Shown here: positions 54,937-62,970 of the stretch, in pieces
How the letters are laid out: each line of letters opens with the position of its first letter
How positions within the stretch are numbered: the first letter of the stretch is position 1
Source: WTFV01 sp965200895
GTDB lineage: Bacteria > Acidobacteriota > Vicinamibacteria > Vicinamibacterales > UBA8438
Length of the DNA: 64,000 nt
Direction: 5' to 3'
Assembly (NCBI GenBank): GCA_965200895.1
Contig: CBDAVM010000001.1
Coordinates: forward strand, 1,364,001 to 1,428,000
Position numbers and translations under genes: made by a program
Notes under the pieces: generated by a model
What the model was told of the DNA's origin: nothing
The model's input: the letters and a program-made list of their open reading frames with translations, nothing else
Databases searched by the model: none

Positions 54937-56214
54937 TCAGGGCCTCGACGGCAGTTCCAGGGCGTCCCGTTCCCCTTCCGGGAACTGCGCACGGTACTTC
55001 TCCAGGAGCCTGCCGATCGCCTCCTCGTCCAGTCGTTCTCCCGCCAGGTAGGCGATGAGGTCCGTTGCCAGCGCGCGATTCTTCGTGATGATCTTGCCGC
55101 CGTCCACTCCGCCGCTCCACAGTACCCGCTGCCACACCCGCTCGATGTTCTCCTCCGAGATGCTCCACGGCAGACTGTTGAGTTTGTTGCAGGCGTCCTC
55201 CGTGCTCATGTTGGTCGGCGCACCGGTCAGCCGAACGAACGCTCGCACCAGGCACTCCTGCGCGACAGGCTTGCCCAACAGATTCGTCTCGCGGATTTCG
55301 CGACGTCGATCGTCGCCTGATTCCTCCTTGTCGTCCAGCGCGTCTGCAAACACAGCAATGCCACCCAGCACCGCGCTCCAGACCTCCTTTACCTTCTTGC
55401 TGTACAACCGCTGTTTATCGCTGCTCGGCAGTTGGGTCTTGTCCAGCTTCTTGGTGGCATATGTTTGGGTGATGATCTGTTCGTTGACGTTGTAGACAAT
55501 CGCCAGCGTCGTGAACTCACGGTCCTTCGGTCTCAGCGTGTTGCTCTTGAACTTTGCCAGCCCGCCGCCGATCAGCTCGTTGGCGACCTCGCGTTTCACC
55601 ACCGCAACGATGTCATCGTCATCGGTCACGATGTTCTGGCCCGTGGTCGTCGGCTTGGCGTAGCGATTGACCCGGGTGAATATCCTTCGCGCCTTCTCCG
55701 TCTCGTAGGCGACCAGAATGATTGTCACGTCTTCCTGGGCGAGCTCGATGCAAGGCTTGACGTTCGAGATCGGGTTCATCTTCTCGTCACGTCCCGTAAC
55801 CGCGAACTCGATGGCCTTCAGCCGGTGCTGTCCATCGAGCGGCACCAGCACTTCTCCGCCGGTGAACGAGAGAAACCCCATGTTCGTCGCCGCCGTCCGG
55901 TACAGACCAGGAAGTCCCTTCGTCGTCACCTCTGTCAGCGGTTCGAATGACACAGCCGCGTCGAAGTTGTGCGCGGCCACGATCAGGGCGCCGAAGAACC
56001 GTGAACCGTCGGTGGCCAGGTACGGCGCAATCTGCGTGCGGACCCGGTGGTAGTTTATCTCGCGCTGATAGCGCTCCTCGACAGACTCATCGTCCCACCC
56101 CTCCATTTCCTTCGGAATCTTCACCCTTGTGATGAGTTCCTGCGCCTTCATCGAGAGGATGTAGTAGTCCGTGTCGCCCAGGCGCGCCTTCATCGCCGGA
56201 ATCGCCTCTGCCAT
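54937..56214 (-). CDS. dndB: DndB-like DGQHR-domain protein
   Basis: 425 residues. LVPLDGQHRLKAIEFAVTGR contains the DGQHR motif (residues 127-131) that defines the DndB family. ETEKARRIFTRVNRYAKPTT and GQNIVTDDDDIVAVVKREVA are further family segments. In Dnd systems DndB represses the operon and binds DNA. It is the last gene of the minus-strand dndA-dndC-DUF262-GIY-YIG set, 29 nt after the GIY-YIG gene, with a good GAGAGGAAG ribosome site. Base composition from about 54.9 to 58.3 kb is visibly less G+C-rich than the surroundings, which suggests horizontal acquisition. Confidence 0.85.
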   Translation of the reverse strand: MAEAIPAMKARLGDTDYYILSMKAQELITRVKIPKEMEGWDDESVEERYQREINYHRVRTQIAPYLATDGSRFFGALIVAAHNFDAAVSFEPLTEVTTKGLPGLYRTAATNMGFLSFTGGEVLVPLDGQHRLKAIEFAVTGRDEKMNPISNVKPCIELAQEDVTIILVAYETEKARRIFTRVNRYAKPTTTGQNIVTDDDDIVAVVKREVANELIGGGLAKFKSNTLRPKDREFTTLAIVYNVNEQIITQTYATKKLDKTQLPSSDKQRLYSKKVKEVWSAVLGGIAVFADALDDKEESGDDRRREIRETNLLGKPVAQECLVRAFVRLTGAPTNMSTEDACNKLNSLPWSISEENIERVWQRVLWSGGVDGGKIITKNRALATDLIAYLAGERLDEEAIGRLLEKYRAQFPEGERDALELPSRP

Positions 56215-56243
56215 TGCTTCCTCTCTCCCACGCCCCCGGTTAA

Positions 56244-56564
56244 CTACCGCTTGTGCTGTACGTTCGCCTCCGGATTCAGCGCGCGTATCAATCGACGCTC
56301 CATGGTTCCGATTCTCTCCTGCTCGACTTCAGCATAGCACAGGTCGAGTTGTTTCCCGAACGCGCCCATCCACAAGTTCAGAGTCTCATTGTGCGAGCGA
56401 CGCCAGTGCTAGCGCAAGCGCTCCTTGATGGGTTGCGCCGACGCCTTGCCGACGTAGATGCACTTTCCGGTGCGCCGGTACCAGAAGACGTACACACCTA
56501 TCACCCCGTCCGGGACGGCGGACAGCACAGGGTAGGACCAGTCGAACCGATGTCGAAACCTCAC
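56244..56564 (-). pseudogene. GIY-YIG nuclease with in-frame amber codon
   Basis: A GTG at 56564, one base past the DUF262 stop, opens a frame reading DGVIGVYVFWYRRTGKCIYV and GKASAQPIKERLR: GVY...IYVGKA is the GIY-YIG motif pair. Codon 52 is TAG (56411-56409). Reading on in the same frame gives HWRRSHNETLNLWMGAFGKQ, LDLCYAEVEQERIGTMERRL, then IRALNPEANVQHKR and a stop at 56246-56244, the complete remainder of a small GIY-YIG domain (Glu in TMERRLIRALNPE, Asn in LNPEAN). Total 105 residues plus the amber. A CAG (Gln) to TAG change is the simplest explanation, giving an inactive remnant. Suppression would restore a nuclease. Confidence 0.75.
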
Positions 56565-56565
56565 G

Positions 56566-58356
56566 TCACTTCCAGTTGAAGGACCAGATGTGCGCGGCCT
56601 GCGTCACGAGTCGTCGCTGCCTCTCCATTATCCTCTCCGGTGACCAGTCCTCACAGTCCGCAAGCTCACGGGTGATATGCACAGCGCTTCCTGCGAAACC
56701 ACGCTTTTTCGCGGCGAAGCTGCGGTTGTCCTTTTCGCCGGGCTTGTTGTCGCTGCGCCCGAGAAGCGTCAGGTTTCCGATTCGATGAACCCACTCCTCC
56801 GGCCGGCTGTCGAAGCCCGTCCATGTCGGCCAGTGATTCGGCCCCTTCGGCAAGATGTGTTCTATTGAGCAGCGATGCTCGTTCACGATTTCTGCGTCCG
56901 ACTGGACGCCGCTGTTCACGCCGAAGAGAAACTTCTTGATTTTCTTGGCATCGCGCATTTCCGTGCCGTGCAACTGTCCCGTGAATTTCTCGTCGTCGAT
57001 GACGCCCCACGTTCCGTCACATTCCCTCAACCCGGCGTCCACGTCAACGGTGTCGACATCGGTCATGGTCATCAACCGTGCGGCCAGATCTGCGAATTCG
57101 CTCTCGAAGCGCGACGGCTCGAACTTCGGCGCCACGAACGCCGTGCGCATTACGAACGACGTGATGTTGTTCAGTCGTGCGTGAACCCACCTCGCGAGAC
57201 GGCGCCGGCGCTTCGCTTCCTGTTCCGCATCGTAGCGAAACAACAGCGCAAATGAGAGCGGCTGCGTGATCGTATATGCCTTGAGTTCGCGCAGAAACGT
57301 TCCGATGTTTCTGCGAGCATTGGCGTGCCCGGACGCGCTCACGAGCTGTTCGACAAAGCCACTGTCCCGATTCGGACTCGCGACGGTTCTAAAAATCTCC
57401 ACCGTCTTTTTGTCCGAAAATTTCTCGACGAAGTCGTAAATGTAGTCGGCCGGGCTGAGCCCGCCATCGACGGAACCGCGAGACTGAGACTGAAGGTGCC
57501 GGCGAGCCTCACGGTAAAAGCTGCTCTTCTTCAGAAAGCCAAACGCACATTGGAAATAACAGCGCGCGTAGTCGGTAAATTTTTGGCCGTCCCGGAGTTG
57601 TGTATACACGTGTTCCAGGTTTCCATGTACGGTCGCGCGTCGGGAGCTCTCTCCTTCCTCGTTAAAATAGGAGTACAGGTGGTTACGGATGAGATCCAGG
57701 TCGTCGAGCTGTTTTCCTCGGTTATTGATTGTCTCGTATACGGAGTTCGGATCCACGGAAGCCGGTATGTCCAAACGGGAGACCTCGAGTTTCCGAATGA
57801 TAAAATCAAAGAATTTCTTGGACTTGTCGACTCCCATGCCGAGGACGAAGGCGTCGATTTGGCGCCACGCTTGCAGCAGTTTGCCGTTCTCGCCGATGTT
57901 GCGCCCGCGGATGAGCAGATTGAAACGGGTCTTGTCCTCGCGAGGGGGCGTCACCCTGGGGGTCAGACGGTCGGCGTCACGATAACCGGCCGTGCTGTTT
58001 TCGTCGATATCGAACAGGATTCGGAGCGCGCGATGCTGGTATGACGACTCTCCTCTCTCTGCGAACGACCTGAGCAGACGGGCAGCGATCAACGAGAGCG
58101 TGACAATGCGTTGTTGGCCGTCGTTGATTCTCCAGCGCGCGGATCCCGTTGCCACAAGTATGATGGTTCCGAGAAAGTAGCAATGGCGGTTCTCCGTTAC
58201 TGCCTCGTCGAGGTCCTGCAGAAGTTCGTCGACGTGCTGGGGCGTCCAGTCGTAGCGTCGCTGGTGCCACGGAACGTCGAAGCTACCGGAGCAGAAGAGG
58301 CCGAAACAGTTGACGGCGCGGGACTCGATGACGGTCTCAGAAGTGACGTTGCTCAT
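56566..58356 (-). CDS. DUF262/DUF1524 protein, SspE/GmrSD-like
   Basis: 596 residues. The N-terminal DUF262 part has VPWHQRRYDWTPQHVDELL (residues 28-46), RWRINDGQQRIVTLSLIAAR (DGQQR 79-83) and SVYETINNRGKQLDDLDLIR. The C-terminal DUF1524 HNH-type nuclease part has CSIEHILPKGPNHW, WVHRIGNLTLLGRSDN and a closing helix. This is the layout of GmrSD-type modification-dependent restriction enzymes and of SspE, the effector of the SspABCD phosphorothioation defence. Its start overlaps the dndC stop (ATGA), so it is made with the modification enzymes and is likely the restricting partner. The GTP/NTP hydrolysis implied by DGQQR is family knowledge. Confidence 0.87.
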   Translation of the reverse strand: MSNVTSETVIESRAVNCFGLFCSGSFDVPWHQRRYDWTPQHVDELLQDLDEAVTENRHCYFLGTIILVATGSARWRINDGQQRIVTLSLIAARLLRSFAERGESSYQHRALRILFDIDENSTAGYRDADRLTPRVTPPREDKTRFNLLIRGRNIGENGKLLQAWRQIDAFVLGMGVDKSKKFFDFIIRKLEVSRLDIPASVDPNSVYETINNRGKQLDDLDLIRNHLYSYFNEEGESSRRATVHGNLEHVYTQLRDGQKFTDYARCYFQCAFGFLKKSSFYREARRHLQSQSRGSVDGGLSPADYIYDFVEKFSDKKTVEIFRTVASPNRDSGFVEQLVSASGHANARRNIGTFLRELKAYTITQPLSFALLFRYDAEQEAKRRRRLARWVHARLNNITSFVMRTAFVAPKFEPSRFESEFADLAARLMTMTDVDTVDVDAGLRECDGTWGVIDDEKFTGQLHGTEMRDAKKIKKFLFGVNSGVQSDAEIVNEHRCSIEHILPKGPNHWPTWTGFDSRPEEWVHRIGNLTLLGRSDNKPGEKDNRSFAAKKRGFAGSAVHITRELADCEDWSPERIMERQRRLVTQAAHIWSFNWK

Positions 58357-59507
58357 ACGAGGACGCGCTCCGGATCGATGTTGTCGCCGGAGAGGAGAGA
58401 ACGTCTACCGCGCTCGCGAACTCGGTCGCGCCACCAGATGTCGTCGATGAGTTCGACTTCCGCCGGCAAGATGAAGGTTTGGTTGAACTGCTGTTCGAGT
58501 TGTCGCAGCCGGTCGAGAATGGCGGCGCGCACGTCGAGCGTGAACGGTCCGAAGACGCGCGTGCCGTCATCGCGGAACCGGGCGCGGCCGTCGCGGCGGA
58601 CGGGCAGGCGGTTGCGATCGTCCTCTCGCAAGTGGATCAGCCACTCGCGGAAATCGAATAGGGCCTCCAGCATCTCCTCGTCGTCGTGGCCGGAATCGAT
58701 CAGTCCCCGCATGCTCTTGTCCTTCTGGACCACCGTGCAGGTCCAACAGCCGAAGCGCGGCGACGTGGTGCCACAAGACGGAGCATCGTCCTTGGTGAGA
58801 ACGAGGGGGCACTCTCCGCCACCGGCGTTGCGGTACAACGTCATCAGGGCACGGTGGGACCCACCCCACGGCGGCGAGCGCTGCATGAGGATCTTCCAGA
58901 CGTCGTCATCCCGGAGGTCCGGCAGCGGTGCGAACATGCGGCAGTTTTCGATGGAGCCATGGGGGTTCATGGCCGTTGCGGTCACGCCCCGCCGCGCCAT
59001 CGTGCGACCGCGGTTGCCGGATTCGCTTCGACGCGTGCCGATGAGCAGAATCGCGCGCTTGTGAGAGATTACAAGGCGTTCGATCAGCGCGTTCGTGGGG
59101 GCGATCTTCATCCGGTCGGTGCACCAGCGAAAGTTGCGCGTCGGGGGGATATAGCCGCGACCGATGACGTTCACCCAGAACGTCTGGTCGATGCAGGGCT
59201 CGGTCATCTCGACGGTCAACGGCAGGTCGGCTTCGGAGGCCGCGCGGCGGATGATCGACAGCGTGCGCTTCAGGTGCCGGATGACGAGAGGCGACTCCAC
59301 CAGCGTGTCGTTGGAGACGACGTAGATCCGGCGCCGGTGCTTCGGCGGGGTCGCCATGGCGACCTCCCAGGCGAGCTGCAGCAGCAGGGTGGAGTCCTTC
59401 CCGCCGGAATAGGCGACGATCCAGGGATCGGCGTGCGGCTTGCCGTACTCGACCTGCATCGTCGTGCGGACAGCGGCGAGTCGGGACGGTGTGCTGTCGC
59501 TGCTCAT
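58353..59507 (-). CDS. dndC: DndC-type ATP pyrophosphatase (DNA phosphorothioation)
   Basis: 384 residues, shorter than many DndC proteins. PP-loop SGGKDS (residues 34-39) in IVAYSGGKDSTLLLQLAWEV; YVVSNDTLVESPLVI; the four cluster-binding cysteines appear as NFRWCTDRMK, APSCGTTSPRFGCWTC; RFGCWTCTVVQKDKS follows. These match DndC/SspD, iron-sulfur proteins that adenylate the DNA phosphate and receive sulfur from DndA. It overlaps both neighbours by 4 nt (dndA upstream, DUF262 downstream). The companion ATPase DndD and the small DndE are absent. Confidence 0.9.
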   Translation of the reverse strand: MSSDSTPSRLAAVRTTMQVEYGKPHADPWIVAYSGGKDSTLLLQLAWEVAMATPPKHRRRIYVVSNDTLVESPLVIRHLKRTLSIIRRAASEADLPLTVEMTEPCIDQTFWVNVIGRGYIPPTRNFRWCTDRMKIAPTNALIERLVISHKRAILLIGTRRSESGNRGRTMARRGVTATAMNPHGSIENCRMFAPLPDLRDDDVWKILMQRSPPWGGSHRALMTLYRNAGGGECPLVLTKDDAPSCGTTSPRFGCWTCTVVQKDKSMRGLIDSGHDDEEMLEALFDFREWLIHLREDDRNRLPVRRDGRARFRDDGTRVFGPFTLDVRAAILDRLRQLEQQFNQTFILPAEVELIDDIWWRDRVRERGRRSLLSGDNIDPERVLV

Positions 59508-60721
59508 GTGTGCAGGGCGGCTACCGGCATGCTCTCCGAGTCATCGTCCACGCAAGATGCGGGCCATGCGGGGGACAGCGCGCGCAACTCGGCGATCGCC
59601 TCCGCGATGCGGTGGGCGGCCCGGTCGATATCGTCAACCGTGGTGAACCGTCCGAAGCTGAAGCGGACGGAGCTGTGGGCGGAATCGTCGTCGAGGCCAC
59701 ACGAGCGCAGGACGTAGGACGGTTCGATCCGCGCGGACATGCAGGCCGAGCCGGTGGAGAACGCGACATCCGGTAACGCGAACACGAGCGATTCGCTGTT
59801 CACGCAAGCGAAACGCAGGTTGACGATGCCGGTGACGCAGTGGCGACGGTCGCCGTTGACGGAGACGCCCTCCACACGGCGCAACCGATTCAGGAAGTGC
59901 GACTCGATGCGTGCTGCGTGCGCGCCGTCGGCCGCCCGGTGCTTGTGAATCAGGCGCGCCGCCTCGCCCATGCCGGCGATCTGATGTGTCGGCAACGTGC
60001 CCGAACGGAGACCGCGTTCGTGTCCACCGCCATGGATCTGCGGTTGCAGCCGCGCGCGCGGTCGGCGGCGAACGTAGAGGGCGCCGATCCCCTTGGGGCC
60101 GTACATCTTGTGCCCGCTGAGGGAGACGAAGTCGGCGCACTGGTGTTGCATGTCCAGAGGGAGCCGGGCGGCGCTCTGCGCAGCATCCACATGGAAGAGC
60201 ACGCCGCGAGCCCGCGCCATCCGGCCGATCCCTTCAATGTCGGTGATGGTCCCGAGCTCGTTGTTCACGTGCATCAGCGACAACAGGATCGTGTCGTCGC
60301 GCAACGCCGGTTGCACCCGGTCCGGCGTGATCAGGCCGCCGGCGTCGGGTGTGATGCGGGTGATCTCGAATCCGTGGCGCTCCAGGTGAAGACAGGAGTC
60401 GAGCACGGCCTTGTGCTCGATGGCCGAGGTGACGACATGGCGTCCCCGGTTGGCGTGCACGGCAGCGGCGCCCTTGATGGCGAGGTTGTCCGATTCGGTA
60501 GCGCCGGATGTCCAGACGATCTCGCGTGGCTCTGCGTTGATGAGATCCGCGACGTGGATGCGCGCCTGCTCCACCTCCCGTTCCGCCGCGCGGCCAACAT
60601 CATGGCGGGAGGCGGGGTTGCCGAACACCCCGTCCGGTCCGAGACAGCGTGCCATCACCGCGGCTACCGACGGGTCGGTCGGAGTCGTCGCGGCGTAGTC
60701 GAGGTAGATCGACGTCGGCAC
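59504..60721 (-). CDS. dndA: DndA/IscS-type cysteine desulfurase
   Basis: 405 residues from GTG 60721. IYLDYAATTPTDPSVAAVMA, VVTSAIEHKAVLDSC, LLSLMHVNNELGTITDIEGI, FHVDAAQSA and SLSGHKMYGPKGIGALYVRR with PLP-binding Lys205. The active loop is AFSTGSACMSARIEPS with Cys327 carrying the persulfide. Alone it would read as IscS; the 4-nt overlap with dndC assigns it to phosphorothioation. It is first in the operon. No strong Shine-Dalgarno sequence precedes the GTG; a TAGTAT hexamer on the minus strand at 60759-60754 could be the -10. Confidence 0.9.
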   Translation of the reverse strand: MPTSIYLDYAATTPTDPSVAAVMARCLGPDGVFGNPASRHDVGRAAEREVEQARIHVADLINAEPREIVWTSGATESDNLAIKGAAAVHANRGRHVVTSAIEHKAVLDSCLHLERHGFEITRITPDAGGLITPDRVQPALRDDTILLSLMHVNNELGTITDIEGIGRMARARGVLFHVDAAQSAARLPLDMQHQCADFVSLSGHKMYGPKGIGALYVRRRPRARLQPQIHGGGHERGLRSGTLPTHQIAGMGEAARLIHKHRAADGAHAARIESHFLNRLRRVEGVSVNGDRRHCVTGIVNLRFACVNSESLVFALPDVAFSTGSACMSARIEPSYVLRSCGLDDDSAHSSVRFSFGRFTTVDDIDRAAHRIAEAIAELRALSPAWPASCVDDDSESMPVAALHT

Positions 60722-60802
60722 AGGGGCGCCATGTCGCTGGGTTATTGATGCTCATACTACAGCATTTCCGCCTCCATCGGACGCCCGCGCCGGCGGTCGA
60801 TC

Positions 60803-61543
60803 TCACGCCGCGGCCGCCGCCGCGCCGAACCGGCGCCGGTAGTAGCGGGTCCAGATGACGATGGCGGGAACGCCGACGACGGTCGGCAGGATCCACGGCA
60901 CGACGGCCAGCGGTCCGGCGATCTCGTAGGCCCACAGCCGCTGCGCGCCGAAGACGATGAACGCCGTGTGGAAGGCGATGCCGCCGGCGAGTATCGCGCC
61001 GATGTGGCTGTAGAACCATCCCATGTGCGCCCGCGGGTTGCGCATCCGGAGCAGCATCGGCACGCCGGTGAACAGACCGACGGGGCTGAGGCCCAGCAGG
61101 ATCGGCGAGACTTCGGACCACACCGCCAGCGCGAAGGCGACGACGGTGACGCTGCCCGCGATGGACGCCCACGCCAGCGCCGCGTGGAAGCGCGTGCGCA
61201 GCGTCTCGGGCGCCCGTCGCGTGGCCACCACGCGCAGCGCCTGCCGCACGGTGGCGAACGTCGCCACGCCGAGGTAGCCCAGGAACAGCGCGAAGCCGTA
61301 CGGCTCGGGATGCTCCGCGACGCCGAGACCCTGCGCCTGGTAGGAGACAATCCGGCCGGCCGACGCCGTGATGGCCGACAGCGTCACCACGTAGGCGCAG
61401 TAGGCGAAGACGCGGCCGGCCTGCACGTGCAGCCGCCCGCCCTTGCGGGCGAACACCGGCGCCCAGAACGCCGCCAGGCCGACGAAGCCGGTCGCGACAT
61501 GCAGCGCGATGAGCGTGTCGAACAGCAGATCGGTGATGGTCAT
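60803..61543 (-). CDS. DUF2306-like multi-pass membrane protein
   Basis: 246 residues with seven or so hydrophobic helices; TLIALHVATGFVGLAAFWAP, GRVFAYCAYVVTLSAITASA, YGFALFLGYLGVATFATVRQ, AALAWASIAGSVTVVAFALA are recognisable. HFGPxxxH-like histidine positions (ALHVATG, GGRLHVQAGRVF, FYSHIGAILAGGIAFHTA) resemble the DUF2306/YhjD-like heme- or proton-related membrane family. It overlaps the PadR regulator gene by 4 nt (ATG within the regulator's stop), so it is probably the direct target of that regulator. Function unknown. Confidence 0.78.
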   Translation of the reverse strand: MTITDLLFDTLIALHVATGFVGLAAFWAPVFARKGGRLHVQAGRVFAYCAYVVTLSAITASAGRIVSYQAQGLGVAEHPEPYGFALFLGYLGVATFATVRQALRVVATRRAPETLRTRFHAALAWASIAGSVTVVAFALAVWSEVSPILLGLSPVGLFTGVPMLLRMRNPRAHMGWFYSHIGAILAGGIAFHTAFIVFGAQRLWAYEIAGPLAVVPWILPTVVGVPAIVIWTRYYRRRFGAAAAAA

Positions 61544-62100
61544 GGCAACTCCTCCCGGCGGTCTATCGCCGCCAGCGTCTCGTCGCACCACGCCACCTTC
61601 GCCCCGATGGAGTGGATGCCCATCCGCAGCGCCGCGAAGCGGTGGAAACCCGCGTCGCTGTAGCGCTCGGGCGCGTCGCCGAAGGCGGCGGTCACGTCCC
61701 GCTCCACCGCCCGGAGCTGCGCCAGCCAGCGGGCCAGGTGCTCCCGGAGCGCCTCCATGAACGCGCGGGTCTCGTGGACATCGCCGAGGGCGTCCATGAA
61801 GTAGAGCTGGGCGAGGTAGGCGAACCGCTCCGCGCCGACCGCCGGGCCGCTGCGCAGCCAGCGCAGCAGCTCGTCCCGTCCCGCCGGGGTCAGCGAGTAG
61901 ACCTTGCGGTCGGGGCCCTTCGGCGACGGCTCGACGCGGCTGTCGAGCATCCCCCGCTGCTCCAGACGCTTGAGCGTCGGGTAGATCTGGCTGAGCTGGG
62001 CGGACCAGAAGTGCCGCACGTTCTCACCGAATACGCTCTTCAGGTCGTACCCGGTGGCCGGCTCGCGCAGCAGGCCGAGGAGGATGTGGTCGAGACTCAT
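61540..62100 (-). CDS. PadR-family transcriptional regulator
   Basis: 186 residues from ATG 62100; earlier ATGs in frame overlap the operator. Winged helix: MSLDHILLGLLREPATGYDL, QLSQIYPTLKRLEQRGMLDS, RKVYSLTPAGRDELLRWL. The C-terminal helical dimer domain (AYLAQLYFMDALGDVHETRA, HLARWLAQLRAVERDV) is that of PadR with the long tail. Such proteins repress their own small operon until a small aromatic or drug-like ligand binds. The palindrome at 62105-62124 immediately upstream is the probable operator. Co-transcribed with the membrane protein downstream. Confidence 0.92.
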   Translation of the reverse strand: MSLDHILLGLLREPATGYDLKSVFGENVRHFWSAQLSQIYPTLKRLEQRGMLDSRVEPSPKGPDRKVYSLTPAGRDELLRWLRSGPAVGAERFAYLAQLYFMDALGDVHETRAFMEALREHLARWLAQLRAVERDVTAAFGDAPERYSDAGFHRFAALRMGIHSIGAKVAWCDETLAAIDRREELP

Positions 62101-62104
62101 ATGA

Positions 62105-62124
62105 CTATATTGATGACAATATAG
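62105..62124 (-). promoter_or_regulatory. Palindromic operator of the PadR regulator
   Basis: CTATATTG / CAATATAG, perfect 8-bp arms around ATGA, lies 5 to 24 nt upstream of the regulator start. It is the only A+T-rich palindrome in a very G+C-rich region. It overlaps likely -10 sequences on the minus strand, so binding would block initiation. Confidence 0.7.
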
Positions 62125-62262
62125 CAACTATACAAATCACGTCATAGCATGTCAAGCGCCGGTGGACGAGATCCCCTCGGGGATGCGCCCGGCGGGGCTT
62201 GGCGGGGCCGGCGAGGCGTGGGGGTGTGGGGTGTGTGAGTACAACCGGGGTATGCTGATGGT

Positions 62263-62499
62263 ATGAAAACTGCGGTATCGCTGCCCGACGAGCTCTTCCG
62301 GTCGGCGACCGATCTCGCGAAACGCCAGGGGATCTCGAGAAGTGCGCTCTTCGCCGTCGCGCTCGCCGAGTATCTGGCCAAGCACCGTGACGCGGACGTC
62401 ACATCGAAGCTGAACGAGGCGCTCGCAGGTCAGTCCAGCGGGATCGACCCGGCGTTGCGGCGGGCCCAGGCCCGCAGCGTCGGTTCCGCGCAGTGGTAG
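62263..62499 (+). CDS. RHH-type antitoxin of a MazEF-like pair
   Basis: 78 residues: MKTAVSLPDELFRSATDLAK is a ribbon-helix-helix start, SALFAVALAEYLAKHRD the second helix; the tail (GIDPALRRAQARSVGSAQW) is the toxin-binding part. The stop overlaps the downstream toxin start by 7 nt. A TATGCT hexamer lies 6 nt before the ATG, with no Shine-Dalgarno sequence, suggesting a leaderless transcript. It would autoregulate the pair by binding nearby DNA. Confidence 0.85.
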   Translation: MKTAVSLPDELFRSATDLAKRQGISRSALFAVALAEYLAKHRDADVTSKLNEALAGQSSGIDPALRRAQARSVGSAQW

Positions 62500-62837
62500 T
62501 CGCGCGCCGCGAGGTGTGGTGGGCTGACCTGGAGGAGCCGCGCGGCTCCGAGCCGGGATTTCCTCGTCCCGTCCTCGTCGTCCAGGCTGACGCCTTCAAC
62601 AGAAGCAGGCTCAGGACCATCCTCGGCGTGATCCTGACCTCGAACGCGAGGCTGGTCGACATGCCCGGGAACGTACTGCTCCCGGCGAAGAGCACCGGGC
62701 TGCCGAAGGATTCCGTCGCGAACGTCACGCAGATCGTGACTCTCGACGAGGACTACCTCTCGCGCCGGGTCGGTCAGATCGCTCCCCGGCTCATGGCGCG
62801 TGTGGATGCCGGCCTCCGGCGCGTGCTGGCGCTGTGA
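62493..62837 (+). CDS. MazF-like mRNA interferase toxin
   Basis: 114 residues from GTG 62493. VARREVWWADLEEPRGSEPG, RPVLVVQADAFNRSRLRTIL, VILTSNARLVDMPGNVLLPA, STGLPKDSVANVTQIVTLDE and RRVGQIAPRLMARVDAGLRR are the full MazF/PemK series, including the catalytic-region Arg and the SVANVTQI strand. It cuts RNA at short motifs when free of antitoxin. Not linked to a neighbouring operon; a stand-alone stress or addiction pair. Confidence 0.9.
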   Translation: MVVARREVWWADLEEPRGSEPGFPRPVLVVQADAFNRSRLRTILGVILTSNARLVDMPGNVLLPAKSTGLPKDSVANVTQIVTLDEDYLSRRVGQIAPRLMARVDAGLRRVLAL

Positions 62838-62970
62838 GCGCCGATCGTCCAACGCCGCACCGGCGCCCGCCGCACCTGCCGTCACCCGGTCGCCCGCCGG
62901 CGTGGACAGCCGCCGCGTCGGCCGGCAACGCTGGCCACACGGCCTGCCGCCACCCCCGGCGCGGCGCGGA

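Noticed and set aside
56409..56411. Pyrrolysine decoding of the amber codon
   Set aside because: No Pyl genes or PYLIS-like context seen, and a Gln-to-amber substitution explains it more simply.
54937..60721. Complete Dnd or Ssp system
   Set aside because: Only A-, C- and B-type Dnd genes plus an SspE-like gene are found; DndD, DndE, SspB and SspC are not seen.
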